DNA from: an uncultured Alphaproteobacteria bacterium
GTDB taxonomy: Bacteria; Pseudomonadota; Alphaproteobacteria; RF32; CAG-239
DNA: 34,523 bases
Direction of reading: 5' to 3'
Assembly: GCA_944391415.1 (NCBI GenBank)
Contig: CALXTM010000003.1
Coordinates: forward strand, 86,510 to 121,032
This document shows positions 17,732 to 25,881 of the stretch, in pieces. Position numbers and translations under genes: made by a program. The notes under the pieces were generated by a model. That model searched no databases, was not told where the DNA came from, and was given only the letters and a program-made list of their open reading frames with translations. Each line of letters opens with the position of its first letter. The first letter of the stretch is position 1.

Positions 17732-18445
17732 CTAATCCCCAACCATTGTACAAAAATAATCTTCCACAGAGCTCTCGGCCGATAATTTTTTCATTTCTTC
17801 CGTTGTCGTATCACAAATTAATCTGCCGTTTTTTATCATCAATACTCGTTCTGCCAACATCTCAACCTCTTCCATAATATGAGTTGAGACCAACACCGTA
17901 TTATCTTTGCCATAGTTTTTCAAAAAATCACGCAAATGCTGTTTTTGCAAAGGATCCAATCCCTCTGTCGGCTCATCAAGCACCAACAGCTTTGGTCTGG
18001 CAATCATAGCCCCGGCCAAAGCGACTCTTCGTTTATATCCTTTCGACAATGTTTCGCATCTTTGATTAATCACCGATTCCAAATCCAATGCCTTTGCCAA
18101 ATAAACCAAATTATCGGTAAATTTTTCTTTATCGATATGCCGCAATTTTGCCACAAACATCAAATATTCACAAACACTCATCTCAGGATATATTCCGCCT
18201 GATTCTGGCACATACGCCATATCTTGCAGAAATTCGCATCGTCCATTTTCAATTGTTTTACCGTTAAACCTGATTTCTCCTGCATCAATTTCATAAAATC
18301 CGCAAATACATCTCATCAAGGTAGTTTTGCCCGATCCGTTAGGCCCCAACAACGCTATTATTTCGCCTTTTTTAAGGCAAAAATTAATATTGTGCAATAT
18401 CTGCCTTTCACCCAAAAATTTGACCAAGTTTTTCACAACCAGCAT
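17732..18445 (-). CDS. ABC transporter ATPase (GldA-like)
   Basis: A 237-residue nucleotide-binding subunit. Walker A is GPNGSGKTT (34-42), the signature region is LSKGYKRRVALAGAM, Walker B is LLVLDEPTEGLD and the switch His lies in VLVSTHIMEE. LSKGYKRR is the form found in GldA/CcmA-like exporters. It is the first gene of the leftward run, with AAGGAG upstream, and pairs with the adjacent ABC-2 permease. Confidence 0.85.
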   Translation of the reverse strand: MLVVKNLVKFLGERQILHNINFCLKKGEIIALLGPNGSGKTTLMRCICGFYEIDAGEIRFNGKTIENGRCEFLQDMAYVPESGGIYPEMSVCEYLMFVAKLRHIDKEKFTDNLVYLAKALDLESVINQRCETLSKGYKRRVALAGAMIARPKLLVLDEPTEGLDPLQKQHLRDFLKNYGKDNTVLVSTHIMEEVEMLAERVLMIKNGRLICDTTTEEMKKLSAESSVEDYFCTMVGD

Positions 18446-18544
18446 TGTTATTATTGCTCCTTGATTACATTATTCCAAGTCAGTTTAGCAGATATTTTTT
18501 AAATTTTAACAAATATTTTTATTTTTCAAAATCTTTGATGACAA

Positions 18545-18568
18545 AATTAATATTTTATTTTATATAAT
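18545..18568 (+). promoter_or_regulatory. Probable promoter of the mlaD-mlaD-DUF2155 operon
   Basis: A perfect TATAAT at 18563-18568 lies about 35 bases before the first mlaD start, in the 159-base gap between divergent operons. The -35 is weak: TGACAA-like bases around 18539-18544 give a spacer of 18. I see nothing else in the gap. Confidence 0.45.
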
Positions 18569-18604
18569 AGGTAACCTAAATTTATTAAACATGACAGAGC
18601 AATT

Positions 18605-19111
18605 ATGAAAATACTTGAATTATACTCCAAAGAAGAAGTCAAAAACCTCAAAATGGGGCTTGCTGTTCTTAGCGCCGTTTTGGTTTTATTTTTTGTTGTT
18701 TTCTTTTCTCGCGACGAGATAAGCCATCAAGACGGTGGTAGCTACTATCAGGTCTACGCACGCTTCAACCGCACCGACGGGCTTTTGGTCGGCGATGTAG
18801 TGCGCCTAGCAGGCATGGATATCGGACGTGTTGTCAACGCCAAATTAGACAACAGTTTTAAGGCCATTCTCACTTTGGAGATAAATGACCGTGTCAAGCT
18901 TCCCGATGACAGCTCGGCAGCCATCGTAAGCTCAGGCATCATGGGGGCAAAATATATCGAAATTGAACCTGGTGGTTCCGAGGATATGCTTTCCCCCGGC
19001 AGTGAATTTTCATATACTCAAGATGCCATGGTCCTCGAAGAACTTATAGAACGCATTATAGGCATTGGCAAAGCCAAGCGCAACAATCAACAAGGAGACA
19101 ATAATCAATGA
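18605..19111 (+). CDS. mlaD: MCE-domain lipid transport protein MlaD, copy 1
   Basis: A 168-residue protein with one N-terminal helix (about 17-36) and one MCE domain (about 45-120; VYARFNRTDGLLVGDVVRLAG then GIMGAKYIEIEPGG). MlaD forms a hexameric ring in the periplasm and carries phospholipids between the membranes with the MlaFEB ABC complex. The ATPase and permease are not in this window. The ribosome site is poor. Its stop overlaps the next gene's ATG (ATGA). Copy 2 downstream has the same architecture. Confidence 0.9.
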   Translation: MKILELYSKEEVKNLKMGLAVLSAVLVLFFVVFFSRDEISHQDGGSYYQVYARFNRTDGLLVGDVVRLAGMDIGRVVNAKLDNSFKAILTLEINDRVKLPDDSSAAIVSSGIMGAKYIEIEPGGSEDMLSPGSEFSYTQDAMVLEELIERIIGIGKAKRNNQQGDNNQ

Positions 19112-19578
19112 TAAAAAACGACTTTTTTATGTATAAACGTCCGGTCGAAACCATTATGGGTATTTTGGTTTTAACTGTTGCGGCACTGTTTTGCTATTTT
19201 GCTTATAATGTTTCCGACCTTCAGGTCGTCAAAGGTTATAATGTCACTGCCAAATTTTTAAAAGTCGGCGGTCTTAATGTCGGTTCAGACATCAGAATCA
19301 ACGGCATCAAAATCGGCACTGTCGTCAGTCAAAATCTTGATAACACCGACTATACGGCCGATGTTGTAATGAGCATTGCTCCGGACATCAAACTTCCGGT
19401 TGACAGTGTTGCCTCCATTGTTGCCGACGGCCTCATCGGCAACAAATTCATCAAGATTGATCCCGGCCATTCCGAGGAGATTTTAAAAGACGGCGATATC
19501 ATGAAAAACACCAAAGATTTCAAAACAATTGAAGATTTGGTCGGAGAAGTAATTTTTATGGTAACCGGCGATGAATAA
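19108..19578 (+). CDS. mlaD: MCE-domain lipid transport protein MlaD, copy 2
   Basis: A 156-residue paralogue of the preceding protein: N-terminal helix (about 13-32), then an MCE domain (about 42-117; FLKVGGLNVGSDIRINGIKIG and DGLIGNKFIKIDPG). It differs strongly in sequence from copy 1, so the duplication is old or the pair came from separate lineages. It overlaps copy 1 by four bases and the DUF2155 gene by eight, indicating tight coupling. A mixed hexamer with copy 1 is possible but not shown. Confidence 0.9.
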   Translation: MIKNDFFMYKRPVETIMGILVLTVAALFCYFAYNVSDLQVVKGYNVTAKFLKVGGLNVGSDIRINGIKIGTVVSQNLDNTDYTADVVMSIAPDIKLPVDSVASIVADGLIGNKFIKIDPGHSEEILKDGDIMKNTKDFKTIEDLVGEVIFMVTGDE

Positions 19579-20299
19579 AAAACTTGGCATTTTGTTGTGT
19601 TCGGCGGCTGTTTGGGCTACAACCCCAGCTTTGGCAGTCAACATAGCAACCAACACAGCCCGCATGCAAGCCATGGACAAAATTACCGGCCGTGTCAGCG
19701 AAATTGACGTTCCGGTAAATGGTCTGGCCAATTTTGGCACATTTTCCATTTTGGTACGCAAATGTGTCACCAAATCACCCGAGGAAACCCCGGAAAACAT
19801 TGCTTTTGTAGACGTTGTTGACAATTATCGCTCTGATAATCCGGTCAATATATTCAAAGGTTGGATGTTTTCATCCACCCCTGCACTCAACGCGGTTGAG
19901 CATCCCATCTACGATATATGGTTGCTCAAATGCTACAATCGTCCGCAGGACCGTGCTCAGCTTCTTTCCGAAGATCAGCTTGCTTTAAGAGACACCATAC
20001 AGATGTCGCGTCCCGAGAGGCCTCAGCCCAAAACATCTTTATCTGATCTAGAAATAGCAAATGATGACGCACTTCAATCCCCTGCTTTAGAACAACCGTC
20101 TTCATCTCAAGAACCAACGGCCATCGATGTTGACATTTCTTCATCACCGTCTGATGTTTCCGCAGATATTGTTGAAGAAGGCTTCGTCTCCGAGGGCGAA
20201 GAGCCCGATTTGCTTGTTGATGCCATCCAAGAAGATACAGCTGTTGATTCCACTGTTGCACCTCTTGAAACAGAAACAACCTCTGATCAACAAGATTAA
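19571..20299 (+). CDS. DUF2155 exported protein with long acidic tail
   Basis: A 242-residue protein with a signal peptide ending near ALA (residue 22). The DUF2155 domain spans about 30-120: GRVSEIDVPVNG, FGTFSILVRKC and FKGWMFSSTPALNAVEHPIYD are family landmarks. DUF2155 is typical of alphaproteobacteria and often follows mlaD (general knowledge); its role is unknown. Residues 135-242 are Ser/Pro/Asp/Glu-rich and look disordered; most homologues stop shortly after the domain. It overlaps mlaD copy 2 by eight bases. No clear rightward terminator follows. Confidence 0.85.
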   Translation: MNKKLGILLCSAAVWATTPALAVNIATNTARMQAMDKITGRVSEIDVPVNGLANFGTFSILVRKCVTKSPEETPENIAFVDVVDNYRSDNPVNIFKGWMFSSTPALNAVEHPIYDIWLLKCYNRPQDRAQLLSEDQLALRDTIQMSRPERPQPKTSLSDLEIANDDALQSPALEQPSSSQEPTAIDVDISSSPSDVSADIVEEGFVSEGEEPDLLVDAIQEDTAVDSTVAPLETETTSDQQD

Positions 20300-20447
20300 T
20301 TAAACAAACTCAAGACGCTTTGCGCCGATTGAGCGGCCAAAGACAGCGAGTTGAGCGCCAGTTGTTGGCGTGTTTGCAGCGACAGATATTGGGCCGAGGG
20401 CTATGTCTCAATCCTTGAAACAACATCCTGTTGTATCCCTTTAGTAC
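20296..20447 (-). pseudogene. Flagellin C-terminal remnant
   Basis: Read leftward, 20296-20397 encodes SAQYLSLQTRQQLALNSLSL followed by AAQSAQSVLSLFN and a stop. This is the hallmark C-terminal D0 helix of flagellin. An in-frame TAG at 20401-20403 interrupts it; upstream the same frame gives IQQDVVSRIET, another flagellin-like piece, then reaches the trkH terminator. The remainder of the gene (several hundred residues) is missing, so this is a decayed fragment. Its stop codon overlaps that of the DUF2155 gene. No other motility gene is present in the window. Confidence 0.75.
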
Positions 20448-20487
20448 TAAAAAAGAACTCGTGCGGTCAATTACTCCGCACGAGTTT
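20448..20487 (-). terminator. Terminator of trkH
   Basis: An 11-base-pair stem, AACTCGTGCGG (20456-20466) with CCGCACGAGTT (20476-20486), nine-base loop. On the leftward strand it is followed by CTTTTTT. It lies about 40 bases after the trkH stop. Confidence 0.85.
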
Positions 20488-20527
20488 AGAATACCACCTA
20501 GATCGTAAACAACAGGTTAATATTAAG

Positions 20528-21961
20528 CTAGCGCCAAAAACTTTTGCAAAACAAAACCAATATGGTCAAAACTTCCAAACGCCCCAGCAACATTGTAAAT
20601 GCCAAAATCACTTTAACACTGCTGCTCAACCCGGCAAAATTACCAGCCGGACCAATATTCTGACTAATTCCCGGACCAGAGTTGGTAATACAAGCAATTG
20701 TTGATCCGAAAGCTGTCACAAAATCCACTCCTGTCAATGCAATCAAAGCACTTATCACCGCCACACTAAAAGCATAAGCAATAAAAAACACAAATACCGA
20801 ATTGGCCACCTCAGAGCTTATGACAGCTCCGCCTATTTTCAAAGGCATCAGACGATTCGGTTCGGTAGTAGTAACAAAAGTTTTCTTCAGTTGTGCAATA
20901 ACCACCTGCCATCTGAATATTTTGATACCACCGGATGTTGACCCGCTGCATCCGCCCGTCAAAGTAAATATTACAAAAGCCGTTGCCGCAAAATTACCCC
21001 ACGACAACCAGTTTGCCGAGCTAAACCCGGTCGATGTCACAATTGATGTCACATTAAATGCCGCATATCTTATTGCCTCAAACGGAGCATAAACTCCCTG
21101 CCATATCAGCCATATTGCCATGCCGACAATATAAACCAACAGTATTTTTACAAATGCCACCACCTGGGTTGAGCGTAAAGAATGCATATTTTTGGTAAAT
21201 ATCAAACTATGATACCATGTCAAAGGCAATGCCCCCAAAAACATGAATAACGTAATAACCCAATCAATTGATGCGCTGTGGAAATATTCCAAAGAATTAT
21301 TTTTGGTTGAAAATCCCCCGGTTGAAACTGTTGCTAAAGTATGGCACAATGCATCAAACCATCCCATACCGGCCAGTTTTAGGCACACCAAGCACCCCGC
21401 CATCAACACCAAATAAACCGCAATAATTCGTTTGGCAATATAGCTTATCTTGGGCATAAATTTTTCGTTAACATCTGAATTTTCTCTTTGAAAAATTTGC
21501 ATTCCGCCAATTCCCAAAAACGGCAGCATTGCAATAGCAAAGATGACGATTCCCACACCGCCCAAAGCATTAAGCAGCGCCCGCCACAACAATATTGAAC
21601 GCGGCAATTCTTCGACATTGGCATAAATCGACGCCCCGGTGGTTGATATTCCAGACGCCGCCTCAAACAAAGCATCACTCCAATCGGTTCCATAAAACAC
21701 AAACGGCAACGACGCCAATATTGTAACCGACACCCAGCTAAAAGCCGTCACCAAATAAGCCTGCTGAATTGAAATATCTTTTATCTTTCCTCGGTTTGCC
21801 AAAAACAAAGACAATCCGATAAATATTGCCACAATCGATGAGCTGATAAAAATTGACCATTTAACTTGGTTTTCATATATATCCAATGCTGCCGGAAACA
21901 GCATTGCAATTCCCAACAGGCTGATAAAATATCCGCAAATCATCAGGACCGGCTGCCACAT
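20528..21961 (-). CDS. trkH: Potassium uptake protein TrkH
   Basis: A 477-residue inner-membrane K+ channel-like subunit with four pore repeats. Selectivity-loop segments can be read in order: GISTTGASIY, ATVSTGGFSTKNN, VTSTGFSSANW and CITNSGPGIS, each with the key Gly; the GGCSGSTSGGIK segment lies between repeats 3 and 4. Length is normal. It needs the cytoplasmic regulator TrkA, which is not in the window. It starts 14 bases after the nuclease-fold gene, with GGGAA upstream, and probably belongs to the metG transcript. Confidence 0.92.
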   Translation of the reverse strand: MWQPVLMICGYFISLLGIAMLFPAALDIYENQVKWSIFISSSIVAIFIGLSLFLANRGKIKDISIQQAYLVTAFSWVSVTILASLPFVFYGTDWSDALFEAASGISTTGASIYANVEELPRSILLWRALLNALGGVGIVIFAIAMLPFLGIGGMQIFQRENSDVNEKFMPKISYIAKRIIAVYLVLMAGCLVCLKLAGMGWFDALCHTLATVSTGGFSTKNNSLEYFHSASIDWVITLFMFLGALPLTWYHSLIFTKNMHSLRSTQVVAFVKILLVYIVGMAIWLIWQGVYAPFEAIRYAAFNVTSIVTSTGFSSANWLSWGNFAATAFVIFTLTGGCSGSTSGGIKIFRWQVVIAQLKKTFVTTTEPNRLMPLKIGGAVISSEVANSVFVFFIAYAFSVAVISALIALTGVDFVTAFGSTIACITNSGPGISQNIGPAGNFAGLSSSVKVILAFTMLLGRLEVLTILVLFCKSFWR

Positions 21962-21975
21962 ACGATTCCCATTCC

Positions 21976-22779
21976 TTAGTTAAGGCTGACATCATCGGAA
22001 TATCCGAGATCAACCAGTTGTTGGTTAATATTTTTTCCTTGATAGATACAAATAACTGTTCCTATTTTGGCTTGAGTATAAGCCCCGATATAGCATTCAA
22101 TATTTCTTCCCTCAATATTGTCTCGCAAATATTTTTCGGCCTTTGGCCCTTTTTCCGACATCATTGAGGCATATATTCCATACAAGAAAAACATCTCATT
22201 GCCGATTTTTATCTCATTGGCATTAAGCACCTCTGCCGTACCCTGAATTTTTCGCGGACTTTCCAAATAAATAAGCCCCAAATTGTCATTGCGTTTAAAA
22301 CTTACTCTGGCCTGCTCAGCCCGGCCAAGCTCCAAAGTTTTCTTGACATCAACCGGCATTTCCTGTGCCTTGACAAAAGCTTTTCGGTTAAGTGCCTGCG
22401 GATTTTCATAATCAACCAACACCTCTTTTTTAGGTGTTTTCATGATTATTTTGTTTTGGCTTGGCATACCTGTGGCTTTTTTTATTTGCTCCTCGACACC
22501 ATTTTTAAGCGGCACAATTATTTTTGTGGCTATTGCCGTCTCGGCTTTTGTGTAATATTTATCAAATTGCCCTACATACCAAGCCGGAATATCTGTAAGC
22601 CCAACTCCATAATAAAAAGGAATAGCCCCCAAAACAACAATCACGACAATCACCCCGCCGACAAACCACCAAGGATGTATAAGCGGATATAATATAAATC
22701 TAAAAAACCGATTAATCCACTTCATTGCCCCCTTACTTGGGCCGATATCATCATCTTTTCTTTTGGCGCGCATCATCAT
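21976..22779 (-). CDS. Membrane-anchored, SNase-like protein, probably non-catalytic
   Basis: A 267-residue protein with a basic cytoplasmic start, one helix (about 37-58), a linker with predicted helices and a C-terminal domain (about 165-262) resembling the staphylococcal nuclease fold (FFLYGIYASMMSEKG ... EKYLRDNIEGRNIECYIGAY ... NINQQLVDLGYSDD). The catalytic DAPE-like segment (GIDAPE) is replaced by GIYASM, so the acidic catalytic residues appear lost. It may bind rather than cut nucleic acid or peptide. It begins directly after the metG stop codon (TAA then ATG), so it is co-translated with metG. Confidence 0.65.
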   Translation of the reverse strand: MMMRAKRKDDDIGPSKGAMKWINRFFRFILYPLIHPWWFVGGVIVVIVVLGAIPFYYGVGLTDIPAWYVGQFDKYYTKAETAIATKIIVPLKNGVEEQIKKATGMPSQNKIIMKTPKKEVLVDYENPQALNRKAFVKAQEMPVDVKKTLELGRAEQARVSFKRNDNLGLIYLESPRKIQGTAEVLNANEIKIGNEMFFLYGIYASMMSEKGPKAEKYLRDNIEGRNIECYIGAYTQAKIGTVICIYQGKNINQQLVDLGYSDDVSLN

Positions 22780-24468
22780 TTATTTTGAGCTCCCATATTT
22801 TGCTTTCAGCTCTTCCAACCGCTCTGGAGTAATTCTTTCAAACAGCATCTCACCGACTTCAAAATCCTCGCCTCCTTTAAGCGCATTCATTTCTTTTTTG
22901 ACATCAAAATCCTTCAATGATACGCTTTCTGCGCCCAATCTATCAAGCATGCTTTGCGCCACTTTCGGCATAATTGGTGCTGATAAAATCGCAAAAATCC
23001 TGATTAGGTTGATGCAGGCCCGCAAAATAACTTTGGCTCTTTTCTCATCGGTCTTAATCACCGTCCACGGCTCGGCAACCGAGATATAGTTGTTGCCCTC
23101 GACCCAAATTGCTCTGAGTTCGCCCAAAGCTTTTCTAAATTCCATTTCGTTTAAATATTTAATATAATCATTAACTCTTTGTTGCAAAGTAGCAATCAAA
23201 TCTTCTTCCAACTTGGAGTATTCGCCGCCCTCCGGCACCTTGTTACCAAGCTTCGATGATGTCATCTTCAAAACTCGCGACACAAAATTGCCCAACACTC
23301 CGTTCAAGTCTTTGTTGACGCTTCCCGCAAACAATTCCCAGGTAAACGATGCATCTGAGCCTTCCGGTGCGTTCGACATCAGCCAATATCTCCAATAATC
23401 GGCCGGAAATTCTTTGATGGCATCCTCGGCAAAAATACCTCTGTTCTCCGATTTGGAGAATTTACCTCCCTCATAAGTCAGATAGCTAAACCCTTTCAAA
23501 AAGTCAACCTGTGTCCAGTTTTCTCTTGTTCCGAGCAAGGTCGCCGGAAAAGTAATTGCGTGATATGGCACATTATCTTTGCCCATAAACTCCACATGAC
23601 GCACTTCTTTGGGGTTTTGCCACCAGTCTTTCCAGCTGCGTTCTTGTGGTTTTTCATCAGCCCATTGTTTGGTAATTCCGATATAGCCGATTGGCGCATC
23701 AAACCAAACATAAAACACTTTGTCTTCATATCCTTTTTTATTTACCTTAAATCCCCATTTCAGGTCGCGGGTAATACAACGCTCTTGCAAGCCTTCTTTC
23801 AACCATTTTTGGGCAATTGTATAGGCAACATCGGGCCAAAACGGCTCTTTAGTCTTAAGCCACGCGGCCAATTCTCCCTCCAGTTTTGGTAGGTTCAGGA
23901 ACAAATGCTTGGTTTCTCTAACTTCCAAATTTTTTGACCCCGAAATCGAGCTTCTTGCATCAATCAAATCCGTCGGCTCCAAAACCTTGGTACAATTTTC
24001 GCATTGGTCTCCCCTTGCCTTTTCATATCCGCAATAAGGACAAGTACCGGTAATATAGCGGTCGGCCAAAAACATCTTATCATCAATTGAATAAACTTGT
24101 TTAATGGTCTTTTCATCAATAAACCCGTTTTTATCCAACTGTTCAAAGATATGATACGTCATTTCTTTGTTTTGCTCGGTTGAAGTGCGGCCAAAAAAGT
24201 CAAACGACAGCTCAAAATCTTTATAAGTTTTGGCGTGTCTGTCATGATTCATGTCGCAATATGCCTGCACATCCATTCCGGCTTTTAGTGCGCCCACCTC
24301 CGATGTTGTGCCATGTTCATCGGTTCCGCAAATGTACAAAACCTCGTTTCCCATCATCCGCATAAACCTGGCATAAATATCCGACGGCAACAAACAACCA
24401 ACCATATGCCCCAAATGCGGCACTCCGTTGATATAAGGTAATGCAGATGTAACCAAGATTTTTGACAT
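22780..24468 (-). CDS. metG: Methionyl-tRNA synthetase
   Basis: A 562-residue class I synthetase that charges tRNA-Met. The signature is present as HLGH (18-21), the second signature as KFSKS (KMSKS family; Phe replaces Met). A zinc-binding insert with CPYCG and CENC is visible, and the anticodon-binding alpha-helical part follows. The C-terminal dimerisation domain is absent, as in many bacterial monomeric forms. In related alphaproteobacteria metG sits between holB and tatD; here it is separate, downstream of the DHH gene and the unknown rightward gene, and heads its own operon. Confidence 0.93.
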   Translation of the reverse strand: MSKILVTSALPYINGVPHLGHMVGCLLPSDIYARFMRMMGNEVLYICGTDEHGTTSEVGALKAGMDVQAYCDMNHDRHAKTYKDFELSFDFFGRTSTEQNKEMTYHIFEQLDKNGFIDEKTIKQVYSIDDKMFLADRYITGTCPYCGYEKARGDQCENCTKVLEPTDLIDARSSISGSKNLEVRETKHLFLNLPKLEGELAAWLKTKEPFWPDVAYTIAQKWLKEGLQERCITRDLKWGFKVNKKGYEDKVFYVWFDAPIGYIGITKQWADEKPQERSWKDWWQNPKEVRHVEFMGKDNVPYHAITFPATLLGTRENWTQVDFLKGFSYLTYEGGKFSKSENRGIFAEDAIKEFPADYWRYWLMSNAPEGSDASFTWELFAGSVNKDLNGVLGNFVSRVLKMTSSKLGNKVPEGGEYSKLEEDLIATLQQRVNDYIKYLNEMEFRKALGELRAIWVEGNNYISVAEPWTVIKTDEKRAKVILRACINLIRIFAILSAPIMPKVAQSMLDRLGAESVSLKDFDVKKEMNALKGGEDFEVGEMLFERITPERLEELKAKYGSSK

Positions 24469-24581
24469 TTTACTTTTCTCCGATATTATTTAATCCTTAA
24501 CCGTTTCAATCTACTACATCCTACATAATTCTCAAGCAAAAAATAAGCCTTTTTAACCCTTTTACTGTTTTTGTCAAATTT

Positions 24582-24610
24582 TTGTCTTTACAACATCCGC
24601 CAAATATGCT
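24582..24610 (+). promoter_or_regulatory. Possible promoter of the unrecognised gene
   Basis: TTGTCT (24582-24587), a 17-base spacer and TATGCT (24605-24610) lie about 60 bases before the start at 24669. The 200-base gap between divergent metG and this gene is very A/T-rich and holds no other feature I can see. Confidence 0.35.
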
Positions 24611-24668
24611 AAATTACTCCCATCAAAAAATATTACAGATATATTATTAACCTTAAAAAACAAAAAAA

Positions 24669-25841
24669 ATGAAAAAAAATTTTTTTGCTCACATGAGCTT
24701 GTCTTATCCTGGATTTAGGCAGTTGCTTGAAGCGACCGGATATCGTTGTGATGCCAAAGCAAGGCTTGCCATGGCTGAAGATATCACTGTCATCAAGTCA
24801 AGACCTCTGCCGGATGATGTCAGATACCTCATCCGCTACGCGGTTGAAACCGGCGGCTGCGACCCCAAGGATACTTTTGAGTACCCGACGCCACATGGCA
24901 TCATGACCGCCAAAGTTGTGGACCTCTATAAGTTGCCAACCAATATGGTCAACCCCATGGTACTCTACTTCTCAGGATGCCTAACAGCGCCGTTCTATGC
25001 AATGGAAGCCATCCGCTGGCATGCCAAACGCACCGGCAAACTGCTTGACAGCCTCTCCTGTGGAAAGGAAGGCAACAAGGGCTTGTTCATTGATGTCTTT
25101 GGCCGCAAGGAAGGTATTGTGGTCGGCACGGAATATAACGCCAACTACAACATCATGGAGCTTATGGCACCTCGGGACTATGTTCGCAAACACGAACATG
25201 CATTCCTTGATACCAACACGCTCGACAACCTCAAAGCTGTCTACCACATGGCCGAGGCTGAAAAGATGTCGGAGATAACTCTGGTTCTGATCACCGGTCA
25301 GCCATGGTATGACAAGCGCTTGCTTGCCGAGTGGATGTATGAGCTCCGCAAAGATGACTACCGCAAGGTCAAAATCAACCTTGTGCTAGCTCACTGCCCT
25401 CTTTGGCTCAACGGTGCTTTGCCTGAGGCTCATCCCTCAGAAATTCTGTTGGGTTACATTCAGGCATCAATAGGGCCTCTGATGAAAGACACCGTCAACT
25501 TCGACGGTGAAACCCGCAGCAAAAAGCCCGAGCGCTACCTGATGCCTGACATTCAGTACGCTCCATGGGACAAGCTCAAGCCCATCATTGCCGAATATGG
25601 CAACATGGGCTGGCCAAATTATGAGGAGATTATCTATGAAACTTCTCATAAAGAAGCGGTTGAGCATATTATCATTGCCGACCTCTTCGCCAGGGCTTCC
25701 GTCACCCCTGCTGGGTATGACCGGGCGGTTATGGAGGATGTCAAGACCTACCAAAAGGTCATTGGCACTTTCTCCGGCACCACCGAGGAAGATTTCCTCA
25801 ATTGGTGCAAGGCATCGCCAAGCGAGAAATTCTTTGATTAA
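24669..25841 (+). CDS. Unrecognised protein, possibly YdcF/DUF218-like
   Basis: A 390-residue soluble protein with no signal peptide. I do not recognise it with confidence. The middle (about 176-240) reads HEHAFLDTNTLDNLKAVYHM then ITLVLITGQPW, faintly like the S/TNT-EN and ILLVT.. segments of DUF218/YdcF proteins. Codon choice differs from the neighbours: the line at 25021-25080 has 33 of 60 G/C, against 27 of 60 at 26341-26400 and 21 of 60 at 24121-24180. There is no Shine-Dalgarno; the ATG is followed by long A and T runs, and an ATG at 24693 is an alternative. It is a single gene with its own promoter and terminator, inserted between two leftward operons. Horizontal transfer is likely but unproven. 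Confidence 0.85.
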   Translation: MKKNFFAHMSLSYPGFRQLLEATGYRCDAKARLAMAEDITVIKSRPLPDDVRYLIRYAVETGGCDPKDTFEYPTPHGIMTAKVVDLYKLPTNMVNPMVLYFSGCLTAPFYAMEAIRWHAKRTGKLLDSLSCGKEGNKGLFIDVFGRKEGIVVGTEYNANYNIMELMAPRDYVRKHEHAFLDTNTLDNLKAVYHMAEAEKMSEITLVLITGQPWYDKRLLAEWMYELRKDDYRKVKINLVLAHCPLWLNGALPEAHPSEILLGYIQASIGPLMKDTVNFDGETRSKKPERYLMPDIQYAPWDKLKPIIAEYGNMGWPNYEEIIYETSHKEAVEHIIIADLFARASVTPAGYDRAVMEDVKTYQKVIGTFSGTTEEDFLNWCKASPSEKFFD

Positions 25842-25842
25842 C

Positions 25843-25881
25843 CAAAAGGCTGTCTGTAATACAGACAGCCTTTTGTTTTTA
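25843..25881. terminator. Bidirectional terminator between the unrecognised gene and the DHH gene
   Basis: A 15-base-pair stem, CAAAAGGCTGTCTGT (25843-25857) with its complement at 25861-25875, three-base loop, followed by TTTTT. It ends the rightward gene. The leftward DHH gene stops at 25879-25881, so the same hairpin would end that transcript. Confidence 0.85.
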
